This document shows, piece by piece, positions 25,724 through 33,750 of a stretch of 64,000 nucleotides of DNA. The position numbers and the translations under genes are program-made. The notes beneath the pieces are model-generated. The model was not told the origin of the DNA. It made no database searches and saw only the letters and a program-made list of their open reading frames with translations. Numbering within the stretch: the stretch's first letter is position 1; each line of letters begins with the position of its first letter. The DNA is from an archaeon. GTDB lineage: Archaea > Nanobdellota > Nanobdellia > Pacearchaeales > GW2011-AR1. The stretch covers positions 1 through 64,000 of the forward strand of contig JABHNB010000001.1 in assembly GCA_018694115.1 (NCBI GenBank), written 5' to 3'.

Positions 25724-26158
25724 TTAGAATCCTCCAAACCCCATTCCAAATGGATTCTGCTTCTTCCTTTTTTTCACAATCCGTTTCTTAGTTTCTTTGC
25801 TCACCACTTTATGATTTATCGTATTCCCAAAGGAATCTTTTGTTTTTAGAACTTTTTTCTTGTCATGGGCTTCCCTGTGGTGAATTGGACATAGTAAAAC
25901 AATATTCTGAACCCGATTGTCATCATTTTTCATATTTTTATGATGAAAATCTAAATAGGTCGAATGCCTGCATCCCTTGGCCTCACATTTATTTCCAGCC
26001 CTTTTCTTAACTGCTGTTTTAATTTTTGCGGAAACGGGTTCCCTAATTCGCTTATTAGAAATCATTCGTTGGATATCTCTTTTTCTTGGCAATACATTAC
26101 GTGCAGAAGGAATTTTGGGTTTCTTTATTTTCACTGGCTTAAAGTCAAACATTCCCAT
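25724..26158 (-). CDS. HNH endonuclease
   Basis: 144 aa. A Lys/Arg-rich N-terminus precedes GNKCEAKGC (zinc pair) and the HNH core LDFHHKN ... NIVLLCPIHHREAH. Layout fits HNH proteins of restriction systems or mobile elements. It follows a 19-nt gap after the DUF2779 start, with its own AT-rich upstream region. Confidence 0.75.
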   Translation of the reverse strand: MGMFDFKPVKIKKPKIPSARNVLPRKRDIQRMISNKRIREPVSAKIKTAVKKRAGNKCEAKGCRHSTYLDFHHKNMKNDDNRVQNIVLLCPIHHREAHDKKKVLKTKDSFGNTINHKVVSKETKKRIVKKRKKQNPFGMGFGGF

Positions 26159-26196
26159 ATAATGTACAAATAACTATTATTAATAAATGCTTTGTA

Positions 26197-26529
26197 TCAT
26201 TTAACATAAATCCGCGTTCCCCTTACTTCCAGCCCTTCGCCTTTCGGGTCGTTGGCAACATAAGTCTTAATACATTTCTGACAACAAAAAGAAAAAGTCT
26301 CCATTCCGATTCCCATTTTTATCTCTTTTGTAGGTTTTCCACAAACAACACAGTTTTTCCGATTAATATTTCCCTTCATTTTTGCCTTTAAATCAATTAT
26401 AGCCTCATCAAAGAATAGGCTCGGGCTAATATTATTCTTATCCATCCATTCTTTGTTTTCTTTTGTGGTCCGGACAGTAATAATCACGTCTTTTGGTTCA
26501 GGTTTTTGAATTTTTGATAGTTCTACCAT
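26197..26529 (-). CDS. RHH-like / treble-clef zinc protein
   Basis: 110 aa. The N-terminal part IITVRTTKENKEWM then SPSLFFDEAI is like a ribbon-helix-helix DNA-binding start. The C-terminal part has CVVCGKPTKEI and FSFCCQKCIKTY, two Cys pairs consistent with a zinc finger. Its promoter carries a tandem ATGTAATACG repeat between the TATA box and the ATG, suggesting autoregulation. Genes of this kind are frequent on archaeal plasmids and viruses. Confidence 0.55.
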   Translation of the reverse strand: MVELSKIQKPEPKDVIITVRTTKENKEWMDKNNISPSLFFDEAIIDLKAKMKGNINRKNCVVCGKPTKEIKMGIGMETFSFCCQKCIKTYVANDPKGEGLEVRGTRIYVK

Positions 26530-26560
26530 GTAATACGTATGTAATACGGGTTTATAAAAT
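26528..26560 (-). promoter_or_regulatory. Tandem operator repeat at the RHH-zinc gene promoter
   Basis: ATGTAATACG (plus-strand view) is repeated at 26528-26537 and 26539-26548 with an 11-nt period, directly before the TATA box TTTATAAAAT (26551-26560, minus-strand gene). The repeat covers the expected transcription start, so a bound protein would block initiation. Confidence 0.5.
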
Positions 26561-26574
26561 TTTGGGAATGTTTA

Positions 26575-26901
26575 TTATTTTTTAGAAATTTCACCCATCC
26601 ACCTTTTTGCCAATTTATCTGCCTCGACCTCATTATTTTTCTTCTTGCTATGGTGGAGCCTAAGGTGTGCGATTTCATGAAAAAGAATTCTTGTTTGTTT
26701 TTCTCGGCCATAGGTCCAAAAAACTGGAAACAGAAATATGAAGGAACTAAAGTTTTTATCATAACAGTGAACAAATGCATTCTGTTTTCTCTTTTGATAT
26801 CTGCCTGTATGGTACTGCGTCTCTTTTTCGACAAACGCCCCCATCCTTTTTGGCAACAGACTTTCAATTTCAGTTATTATTTTAATCTGTTTTTTGTTCA
26901 T
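26575..26901 (-). CDS. Small zinc metallopeptidase-like protein
   Basis: 108 aa from the ATG at 26901, which overlaps the preceding gene by 20 nt. The motif ILFHEIAHLRLHH is HExxH plus an extra His, followed by NEVEADKLAKRW, the Glu third ligand arrangement of IrrE/ImmA-like or SprT-like peptidases. Such small peptidases on mobile elements often cleave repressors. Moderate confidence in the fold, low in target. Confidence 0.55.
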   Translation of the reverse strand: MNKKQIKIITEIESLLPKRMGAFVEKETQYHTGRYQKRKQNAFVHCYDKNFSSFIFLFPVFWTYGREKQTRILFHEIAHLRLHHSKKKNNEVEADKLAKRWMGEISKK

Positions 26902-27136
26902 CTTTTTTCCCAATCTCTTCGGGATAGACCCAATCTCCTTTTTCATCTTTTATACATATAAGACCTTCCCCAGATAGTTCTTTATAACATTTTTCACAAA
27001 CTTTTTTGCTTGTTCCCCCATACATCCTAGCATCAACATCCCAATAAATTTCTCCAGGGAATGTCATCAATCTTTCCGACTCTTCCAATTTCCTTGAGCA
27101 CCGGGAACATTTTTTTATTTCGGATTCATAACTCAT
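26882..27136 (-). CDS. Small zinc-binding protein, 84 aa
   Basis: 84 aa with two Cys pairs, KKCSRCSRKL near the start and KVCEKCYKEL around residue 50, forming a likely zinc ribbon/treble clef. The middle is aromatic (GEIYWDVDARMYGG). It starts 3 nt after the HNH gene at 27140 and overlaps the peptidase. Function unknown. Confidence 0.5.
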   Translation of the reverse strand: MSYESEIKKCSRCSRKLEESERLMTFPGEIYWDVDARMYGGTSKKVCEKCYKELSGEGLICIKDEKGDWVYPEEIGKKDEQKTD

Positions 27137-27139
27137 TTT

Positions 27140-27361
27140 TTATTTTCTCCTTTTTATTTTCCCATGTAATTTTGAGTGAAAAGACCGGCTCATAACGGAT
27201 AAATTATCTTTTCTAAAATTATTCTTATTTTCATCTTGATGATGTACAACCTCGTGTTTTCTCAGAGGTCTACCAATTTTATTTTCGGCAACCTTTCTGT
27301 GCATCAACTTTCCGTTTCTTGTAAGGGGATACCCTTTTTTATTTTTTTTCAAATAAACCAT
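27140..27361 (-). CDS. Small HNH endonuclease
   Basis: 73 aa. A short HNH protein with KHEVVHHQDENKNNF and DNLSVMSRSFHSKLHG, the HNH_3-type core seen in phage and mobile-element nucleases. It aligns with the interrupted HNH gene at 15096 at the position of its TAG codon. First gene of a compact three-gene run. Confidence 0.7.
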   Translation of the reverse strand: MVYLKKNKKGYPLTRNGKLMHRKVAENKIGRPLRKHEVVHHQDENKNNFRKDNLSVMSRSFHSKLHGKIKRRK

Positions 27362-27378
27362 TTTATCCTAAATATAAA

Positions 27379-27400
27379 CCCGGCAGATTTTTCTGCCGGG
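27379..27400. terminator. Perfect 9-bp hairpin
   Basis: CCCGGCAGA and TCTGCCGGG are exact reverse complements around a TTTT loop, by far the most stable hairpin in this AT-rich stretch. It sits just upstream (on the minus strand) of the small HNH gene, downstream of the RHH gene stop. It could terminate the RHH transcript or act as a 5' leader element. Two smaller hairpins (27421-27432 and 27445-27464) follow. Confidence 0.6.
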
Positions 27401-27439
27401 ATGGATGGTAAAACAACCAATCGCTAAAGCGAATATAAT

Positions 27440-27856
27440 TTACGAAGAGATGAATTTATCTCTTCTTTTCCTCCTTTCTTCTTCCAATTCTTTAATTTCA
27501 TTTGCCCAATATTCTCTTGAATGCTCATCAGTCTCTCGTTGCATAATGGCCTCTTCTAAAATTTCCTTTTCTTCACTCAAATCAAAAAGATTTTCCTTTT
27601 CTTTCTTATTTAATTGTTTTATTGGCCCTAATTTTTTAATTTCATCATTGACTATTTTAATTCTTTTTTTATCAATTATTAATTGTTTTTGAGTAAACAA
27701 TTCCTCTTTCTCTACCCTAATTTTTAATTCGTGGATAGATCTCTTAATCAATGTTGTTCGATCACTATAGGATTTTTTTGAATGGGCATCAATCCAATCT
27801 AATAATTCTTTTTCAATCCTGAAATTAACCTGTGTGGTTTCTTTTTTATCTGCCAT
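27440..27856 (-). CDS. Ribbon-helix-helix protein with coiled coil
   Basis: 138 aa. Residues 1-45 fit a CopG-type RHH domain (TTQVNFRIEKELLDWI then SDRTTLIKRSI). The remaining 90 residues are strongly charged and helical, likely a coiled coil for oligomerisation. A perfect TGTATA-n7-TATACA palindrome sits directly before its start. Similar proteins act as repressors or partition proteins on plasmids. Confidence 0.65.
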   Translation of the reverse strand: MADKKETTQVNFRIEKELLDWIDAHSKKSYSDRTTLIKRSIHELKIRVEKEELFTQKQLIIDKKRIKIVNDEIKKLGPIKQLNKKEKENLFDLSEEKEILEEAIMQRETDEHSREYWANEIKELEEERRKRRDKFISS

Positions 27857-27890
27857 TGTATATTATTACTATACATTGCTATATATAAAT
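27857..27890 (-). promoter_or_regulatory. RHH gene promoter with palindromic operator
   Basis: TGTATA (27857-27862) and TATACA (27870-27875) are exact inverted arms separated by 7 nt. They lie between the ATG of the RHH gene and the TATA box ATATATAAAT (27881-27890). This places the operator over the transcription start, consistent with self-repression. Confidence 0.6.
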
Positions 27891-27927
27891 GTTTCTATTA
27901 CAAGTATTCCCCCAAAAACCTTAACCT

Positions 27928-28455
27928 TCATCTCCCCCACGCCTCCAGAAACCTCCTCTTCTCCCCCTGCCCAAACACCCTTACCTTCCCAGGATATTTC
28001 TTCATAAGGCCGTCAAAATAAATCCTACCCTTTCCACCCTTTCGATAATCTAAATAATTGGCGTAGACAAGCTTAAGCGGATTACTGGGGGAATATTCTT
28101 CTCCGCTGGCGTTCTTCTGGAAATGGCGTTTGATGATTCTGTAAGATTTACGGAGGAAACCTGCCTCGAGAATGATGATTAAATCGGCTCGCTTTTCTGC
28201 GCAGCTGACGTATGTGGTTGCTCCTGTTGCAATCATCCATTTATCTTTCTTGCAGATCTTCTTTAGCATGTCGCACTTTTCTTTGTAATCTCTTCTAACG
28301 GTAAATCTTTTTATCCAGGCCAGGTCGTCGGTATCGTAGAACTTAATGCGGGATTTTTTGGAAAGTCTCTCTCCGAACCAGTTTTTCCCGGTTCCGGAGG
28401 CTCCGAAGATTAGAATTCGTTTTGGGGTTGTGGGTTTGGGTTTTTTTGTAGTCAT
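27928..28455 (-). CDS. Adenylate-kinase-like P-loop protein
   Basis: 175 aa. The N-terminal P-loop is FGASGTGKNWFGERL, resembling adenylate kinase/topology-modulation (FlaR-like) proteins, but with Asn where the motif has Ser or Thr after GK. YDTDDLAWI (about 40) resembles the substrate-binding part of that family. Probably a small nucleotide or metabolite kinase. Ends near the AT-rich gap before the RHH gene. Confidence 0.65.
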   Translation of the reverse strand: MTTKKPKPTTPKRILIFGASGTGKNWFGERLSKKSRIKFYDTDDLAWIKRFTVRRDYKEKCDMLKKICKKDKWMIATGATTYVSCAEKRADLIIILEAGFLRKSYRIIKRHFQKNASGEEYSPSNPLKLVYANYLDYRKGGKGRIYFDGLMKKYPGKVRVFGQGEKRRFLEAWGR

Positions 28456-28462
28456 GGAGGTA

Positions 28463-28795
28463 TTAAGTGCGGGATGTTTTTAGTGTTTTCTGTCTCTCTT
28501 CATTAACTGCTTCCTCATGAACTTGATCGACCATCCAGGGGAGATAATCATCAAAAGGAACTTCCGAAAAAGAATCTATATGTCCCATAGGATGAAGCAC
28601 AGGTTTGTCTATATGGGAACCAGTTTCTCCATCATGGGTAGACACTTTGAACCTTAAACCCGGATCCTTACCTTCTTCGGAATTCCGTTCATATACAAAA
28701 AAATCAACGATTCTATAAACTAGTTCAAAGCCGGTATATTTTTGAATATAGTACCTCCCCCCAACTCTCGCCCATATATCTTCTAACAATGTCAT
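28463..28795 (-). CDS. Hypothetical protein, 110 aa
   Basis: 110 aa, soluble, with aromatic-rich YYIQKYTGFELVYRI and a polar C-terminus. No family recognised. It is 7 nt upstream of the P-loop kinase gene on the same strand, so the two are likely cotranscribed. The plus-strand gap 28796-28938 holds a TATA-like TTATAAATA for the next gene. Confidence 0.5.
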   Translation of the reverse strand: MTLLEDIWARVGGRYYIQKYTGFELVYRIVDFFVYERNSEEGKDPGLRFKVSTHDGETGSHIDKPVLHPMGHIDSFSEVPFDDYLPWMVDQVHEEAVNEERQKTLKTSRT

Positions 28796-28938
28796 AGCAT
28801 TAAAATGGGGGACTACTTTTTAAGGATTACTGGGATTTATTTTCTACTTGATTCGTAAAAATCTACCCTAAGATTGCTTCTAAATTTAATTGCATTGAAT
28901 AATAAAGATTTATAAATATTGTTTTATATAAAACAATA

Positions 28939-29964
28939 ATGAAAAAGAGTACTAAGAGAGGATTTATGAAAAAAGGAGATGTTAAGGCTCACTTAAAGGG
29001 TTTGGGGACTGAATCTCAGATAGATTATTTGACTAATGTATTGGACAAAAAGGGACTTCTTGCTAAAGGAACACAAAAATCTGTAAAAGAGTTACTCGCA
29101 AAAGGGCTTGAGAAAAGAAGTGGACTTGTGGGTATGTTTCATGACGGGCCTTTAACTGCGGAGAGGCCTAAACTATTAAGGAAGGCAGCGGCAATAAGGG
29201 AGGAGCTAGGAGATTTCAAAAAAGCAATTAAAGATTATAAGGTCCTTAAAGATAATGAGGAGCTGGGAAGAATCTATGAAAGTGAAATGAATAACCCGTC
29301 AAAGGCAGCTTCATACTTCCTAAAGGATCCACAAAGCAAGGAACAAATTGAACATGGTATTTCACTACTAAGGAAATCTGGAGAATTAACCAAGGCTGCA
29401 AAAAAAAGTGAAAAACTAGGACACTATCTTCTTGCTGGAGAACTTTGGAAAGAATTGGGAAAACATGAAAGGGCTGCGGAAAATTTTGAATCTGTTGCAA
29501 ATATTGAAGAACGACAAAAACATACGAGGGATACAGGGTCTGGAAGGATTAGGTTCGGCCCTCAGTTTCATGGCGATCCCAAAAAACATCAGAAAGAAGC
29601 AGCAGAACTCTACTTAAAAGCGAATAAGCCAAGGGATGCCCTAAGGGTGTACGGAGAGAAAGCGTTTGATATGTTGAAAAAGGAAGGAAACCACAAGTTA
29701 CTTGCAGAAGTTTATGATGGAAAGGGAGATTCTCTAAGGACCAAGAGAATGACAAGAAAAGCTAATTCTAAAAGTAGATTAACTTCCCGATTAACTGGGG
29801 TGATTGCCATTGTGGGAGTTCTTGGAGGGATTACTTTTTTATCTCCTTCAATTACGGGTAATGCAATTGCGGGAATTGCTCCTAAGGGTAGTTCATTTTT
29901 GGGGATTGGACTCTTGGCTATTGGAATTTGTGCTGGGGTTTTTAGCATAAAAAGAAAAAGTTAA
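28939..29964 (+). CDS. TPR-like helical-repeat protein with TGNAI anchor
   Basis: 341 aa. Residues 60-260 consist of helix pairs of the TPR kind (ELGDFKKAIKDYKVL, EELGRIYESE, HYLLAGELWKELGKHERAAE). The last 60 residues contain two hydrophobic segments with SPSITGNAIAG between them and a basic end IKRKS, the same design as the C-terminus at 9754-9900. The TATA TTTATAAATATT lies about 25-30 nt before the ATG. Probably a membrane-anchored scaffold facing the cytoplasm or the outside. Confidence 0.6.
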   Translation: MKKSTKRGFMKKGDVKAHLKGLGTESQIDYLTNVLDKKGLLAKGTQKSVKELLAKGLEKRSGLVGMFHDGPLTAERPKLLRKAAAIREELGDFKKAIKDYKVLKDNEELGRIYESEMNNPSKAASYFLKDPQSKEQIEHGISLLRKSGELTKAAKKSEKLGHYLLAGELWKELGKHERAAENFESVANIEERQKHTRDTGSGRIRFGPQFHGDPKKHQKEAAELYLKANKPRDALRVYGEKAFDMLKKEGNHKLLAEVYDGKGDSLRTKRMTRKANSKSRLTSRLTGVIAIVGVLGGITFLSPSITGNAIAGIAPKGSSFLGIGLLAIGICAGVFSIKRKS

Positions 29965-30047
29965 AGGATAGTGGAATTTTTTCGTTTCTGTCTTGTCAAT
30001 CCCCCTCCAAAAACAAAGCTTAATAAGCTGGTTTACTAATTAAAACA

Positions 30048-30926
30048 ATGAATTACAATCAGAAGTATGAGCCTAAGGGGAATCGAGTTATTCATGGGGC
30101 GGGGCAGAGTCCGGAGGCTTTTTCTAAATATTGGAAGGCAGTTGAGGATTACAAACCTGCGATTTACATGACTTATGCTAAAATTCAAAAGATTGAGCAT
30201 TGGATAAACAAGATAAAGATTGAATTGAAAGATTACCCAAATATTATGTTACAAATTGGTTTCAAATTATTAGCAGAGGGGGACGGAGATATAACTCCAG
30301 AGATTTTAGAAGGAAAATATGATAAAGAAATTGATGATTTCCTAAATACTGTTAAAGAACTAAAAAATCCAACATTCCTTAGAATTGGTTATGAGTTTGA
30401 CAAAAAGGGAAAATACAATCCTAAAAGTTTTGTAAAAGCATGGAAATATGTTGTAGAAAAAATTAGAAAAGCCAAAATTGAAAATATTGCAACAGTTTGG
30501 TGTGCTTGTCCATTTAACGGAACAGATCCAGTTGAACAATTTTATCCAGGGGATGATTATGTTGATTGGTTTGGGATCGATGTCTTTTTTGCAAGGCATA
30601 TAACTGGGAAATACAAACCAGTAGAAGATTTTCTGAAGTTAGCAAAGAAGCACAAGAAACCGGTTATGGTTGGAGAATCTACTGCGGCTGGGGTCGGCGT
30701 TATAGATGGTGAAAAGAGTTGGAAAGATTGGTTTGAGCCATATTTTAAGTGGATTCATGATCATAAGCATATCAAGGCCTTTTGTTATATTAATTGGGAC
30801 TGGATTAAGGATAAAACGTGGGGAAGTCCGGGTACTTGGGGAAATTGTAGAATTGAGGAGAATGAAATTGTTCGGAAGAAGTTTGTTAAGGAGTTAAGTA
30901 ACCCAGTTTATGTCCATAATTCCTAA
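30048..30926 (+). CDS. GH26-like glycoside hydrolase (cytoplasmic)
   Basis: 292 aa without signal peptide. The acid/base region FLRIGYEFDKKGKYNP (about residue 106-121) and the later VMVGESTAAG (about 206-215, nucleophile Glu in GES) fit family GH26, mostly beta-mannanases, or a closely related TIM-barrel. VWCACPFNG and DWFGIDVFF are typical barrel strands. As no secretion signal is seen it may act on an internal glycan or be inactive. Start of the ORF at 30048 is adopted. Confidence 0.65.
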   Translation: MNYNQKYEPKGNRVIHGAGQSPEAFSKYWKAVEDYKPAIYMTYAKIQKIEHWINKIKIELKDYPNIMLQIGFKLLAEGDGDITPEILEGKYDKEIDDFLNTVKELKNPTFLRIGYEFDKKGKYNPKSFVKAWKYVVEKIRKAKIENIATVWCACPFNGTDPVEQFYPGDDYVDWFGIDVFFARHITGKYKPVEDFLKLAKKHKKPVMVGESTAAGVGVIDGEKSWKDWFEPYFKWIHDHKHIKAFCYINWDWIKDKTWGSPGTWGNCRIEENEIVRKKFVKELSNPVYVHNS

Positions 30927-30977
30927 TCGCTTCGCTCAAAACACTTAAATATTCACACCTCATTTTTCAAATATAAA

Positions 30978-31589
30978 ATGGAAAAAGCAGAAGGCTGGCA
31001 ATTTAATGTTGAAATCTTTGATGATCATGTGATTAAAATCCCTAAGACTGAGGAAGAAACGAGGAAAATGGCCATGAGATACCTTAAGCATATTGGAAAG
31101 GAAGAAGAGCTTGAAGAAAGAACTAAGATAGTTTTGAATTACTTAAAGGAATCAACTGAGATTCTTAAAAAATCAATTATTCCTAACCAACTTCTTGGAG
31201 ATTTGGAATTTCTTGGTGATGGGACGATAAAACAAAAGAGGGCGGTAACACTAAAGGAGATCTTGAGTGGCGGGGCAGTAGATCAGAAAGAGATTATAAG
31301 AAAAGTAGTAGAATTTAACCTTGAACTTTGGAAGTATGGGATACATGAAACAACGTTCAAATTTCATTCAAATTTTGGTTTGATTGATGATGAGATTGTT
31401 TTAATAGATCCATTCGAGATAACTGATAAAAAAGAAGTTGTGGAAAAACAAATCTTAAAAAAGAAGTGGAAAAAGAAGGCAAAATATAAGGGCCGGGCTC
31501 ATGAAGACGCAATCGATTATTTCTTTAAAATGGCGGATGAACTTTGGACGAAGGAAAATCTTGATAAGTTGTGGAAGAGCGCGTTATAG
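30978..31589 (+). CDS. Divergent protein-kinase-fold protein
   Basis: 203 aa. The segment FKFHSNFGLIDDEIVLIDPFE (about 127-147) corresponds to the catalytic and metal-binding loops of aminoglycoside-kinase-like proteins (H-x-D then I-D-P), with Asn in place of the catalytic Asp. The N-terminus has VIKIPKTEEE. Probably a kinase-like enzyme or pseudokinase. It lies downstream of the GH26-like gene, 51 nt apart. Confidence 0.5.
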   Translation: MEKAEGWQFNVEIFDDHVIKIPKTEEETRKMAMRYLKHIGKEEELEERTKIVLNYLKESTEILKKSIIPNQLLGDLEFLGDGTIKQKRAVTLKEILSGGAVDQKEIIRKVVEFNLELWKYGIHETTFKFHSNFGLIDDEIVLIDPFEITDKKEVVEKQILKKKWKKKAKYKGRAHEDAIDYFFKMADELWTKENLDKLWKSAL

Positions 31590-31607
31590 TTAGATTTTAT
31601 TTTTCTC

Positions 31608-32384
31608 TTACTTAGCTAACTTTTCTTCAGTTAAATTCAGAACTAATTTCTCCAACTTTTTCAAATAAATTCCTAACTTCTTTATAAATTCTGCACGATC
31701 TTTTTTATCCTTAGTTGGTTTCATCCTAACTCTTAATGCGTCATGAATTATATGATCCTTGTCCTTAATCGATTTTGATAACTTTCTCCAATGATGTGGC
31801 GGATTCTTTCCCCTAAAAACCTGTTCATTTTCAGCTAACCAAAAGACCTGTTTTGCTAACTCAGAAAACCTTAATTTTCCTTTCTTATATCCTGGAATAA
31901 AAATATTCTTAAATGCAAAAAGCATTCCTCTTAAATGACCTTTTGGCGGGCCCTGATTAAAATTTTCTTTTTTTAACAAGGCACCATAAATCAATACGTA
32001 ATGTTCCAGGTGTTTAACTGCTCTACTCGGCCTTGCTCTTAATTTCTTAACCGTTTTCACTCTCTTATTATTTCTTAATTCCCAAAGAGAATACCCAGAA
32101 AATTGTATCTTGGGAGAATATTCATTACGATATTTTTTTTCTAATTTCTGTAACTTTTTCAAATATCTACTTTCTTTTAATATAGTTATAGTATCCACAT
32201 CACTTTTTTTATTCATCTCCCTCCTAACAAAACTTCCCTTTGCATAAATTGCAACAATTTGTTCCTTTGGAAGATTATCTAAAATTATTTTCCTAGCAGT
32301 TTTCAAAGATTTAATCGCAGCTTCTTCGAGTTTAGTTATCCGTTTCCAATCTTTCCAAAATTCGTTTTTCATTTGATATTCCAC
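31608..32384 (-). CDS. Nucleotidyltransferase-fold protein
   Basis: 258 aa. AIYAKGSFVRREMNKKSDVD matches the pol-beta-type nucleotidyltransferase motif GS-x-x-R-x-x-x-x-x-S-D-x-D. The C-terminal half is basic and helical (HEPN-like length). Such proteins are often MNT-type antitoxins, tRNA- or antibiotic-modifying enzymes. It overlaps the GNAT gene by 16 nt. Confidence 0.65.
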   Translation of the reverse strand: MEYQMKNEFWKDWKRITKLEEAAIKSLKTARKIILDNLPKEQIVAIYAKGSFVRREMNKKSDVDTITILKESRYLKKLQKLEKKYRNEYSPKIQFSGYSLWELRNNKRVKTVKKLRARPSRAVKHLEHYVLIYGALLKKENFNQGPPKGHLRGMLFAFKNIFIPGYKKGKLRFSELAKQVFWLAENEQVFRGKNPPHHWRKLSKSIKDKDHIIHDALRVRMKPTKDKKDRAEFIKKLGIYLKKLEKLVLNLTEEKLAK

Positions 32385-32917
32385 TCATCCCTACTGATCT
32401 CATAAACATTTGTATCATGAACCTTTCCAGTCGACTCCACAACTAAAGCTTTCTTCTTCTTCTTGACAAACTTAAGCCCCAATTTCTTAATCAATTTATT
32501 AGACCCGACATTCTCAACAGCCGCAAATAGAACTACCTTCTTTAACTTCAAATCATCAAAAGCATAATTAATAACGCGGACCGTAGCTTCAAAAACATAA
32601 CCCTTTCTCCAGTACTCTTCCCCAATCCAACATCCAATATCCGCTACACCCCCCTCATTAGTTATAACGAGCCCAATACCCCCTACAACCTTATCACTCG
32701 GCTTTATCGTAATCCCAAACTGATAATCCTTCCTCGGCTTTTCTTTTCGTTTCTTCGCAGAATGACCGATCCACCAAATAGCATCTTTATCAGTATAGGG
32801 ATGGGGAATCACAGACATATACCTCGATACATTAATATTATTAATATTTTCCCGAATACTCTTGAAATCAGACTTCTTCTTTTCTCTCAAAATCAATCTT
32901 TTAGTTTTTAATTCCAT
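32369..32917 (-). CDS. GNAT acetyltransferase (RimJ/RimL-like)
   Basis: 182 aa. RLILREKKKSDFKSI at the start, GGIGLVITNEGGVADIGCWIGEEYWRKGYVFEA (broken here for length, the conserved core lies near 77-110) and VENVGSNKLIKKLGLKF near 140 are the usual RimJ/RimL acetyltransferase features. Likely acetylates a protein N-terminus, ribosomal protein or small molecule. Same strand as and upstream of the nucleotidyltransferase gene. Confidence 0.85.
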   Translation of the reverse strand: MELKTKRLILREKKKSDFKSIRENINNINVSRYMSVIPHPYTDKDAIWWIGHSAKKRKEKPRKDYQFGITIKPSDKVVGGIGLVITNEGGVADIGCWIGEEYWRKGYVFEATVRVINYAFDDLKLKKVVLFAAVENVGSNKLIKKLGLKFVKKKKKALVVESTGKVHDTNVYEISRDEWNIK

Positions 32918-33002
32918 AAGTAACTAATAGATTCGGGATATAAAAGTCTTACCTTAGAATTGCTTTAGATAATATTATAAACATTTAAGATTAATTAAAG
33001 AA

Positions 33003-33644
33003 ATGGGAAAAGAAGGTCCACTAACAAAAAGAGCTAAAAAATTACTTGAATCTTATGGAAGTAAGTTTACTCCGGATCAATACAAGGATGGTTTGCATTA
33101 TGAGAATATGCTTAAATTCGGAGAGGAAATGAAAAAAAGTGGTCATGACTTTAACATTGATGCATATAATGCTGCAGTGTGGATTCATGACTTAGGACAT
33201 TATGTCGTAGATAATAAGGAAAACTTAGGAGGGGATAATTATAATCGGGATGAGCACAAAAGACGTGGTTTAGATATTTTTAATAAAGAATTTAGAGAAC
33301 ACATAAATGATGAAGATCTGGAGGAAAAGATATCTGCCTGCATAGTTTATCATAGTGGGCCCCTTGACGAGCAGGGAGAAGCTTATTTATTAAAACATCC
33401 TGAACTTCAAGTTATCAGGGAAGCGGATAGAGCATCCTTTTACCACCCTAGCTTTACTTTAAACCACTTACAATGGAATCCTGACAAAGAAAAACTTAGT
33501 TCATTTGAAAAATTTATTAATGATAATTATGATGAATTTATGAACCTTGGTAAACCTACTGCGGCTGGAAAGAAGATTATTAACAAATGGCGGACTGAGG
33601 CTGATAAATTAATTTCCAGTTATCGAGCTAAAAATTCTGACTAA
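33003..33644 (+). CDS. HD-domain hydrolase
   Basis: 213 aa. The HD pair is in AAVWIHDLGHYV (about 56-67), with further His/Asp at HKRRGLD and CIVYHSGP. Metal-dependent phosphohydrolase of unknown substrate. Separate from the other two HD proteins in the window in both sequence and motif spacing. A TATA-like TTATAAAC lies about 25 nt upstream. Confidence 0.75.
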   Translation: MGKEGPLTKRAKKLLESYGSKFTPDQYKDGLHYENMLKFGEEMKKSGHDFNIDAYNAAVWIHDLGHYVVDNKENLGGDNYNRDEHKRRGLDIFNKEFREHINDEDLEEKISACIVYHSGPLDEQGEAYLLKHPELQVIREADRASFYHPSFTLNHLQWNPDKEKLSSFEKFINDNYDEFMNLGKPTAAGKKIINKWRTEADKLISSYRAKNSD

Positions 33645-33750
33645 TTTTATTATTATCTAAAACTGTTCTTCGAATTCTTTTTATTCATCATAAAACTTTT
33701 GGAAGATTTTCAGAAATGTTTTTAAAGAAGTTTAAGCTTTGCTTATTATC

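Noticed and set aside
26523-26867. Frame of 114 aa overlapping the peptidase gene
   Set aside because: Shadow of the HExxH peptidase gene; no ribosome site and an unlikely composition.
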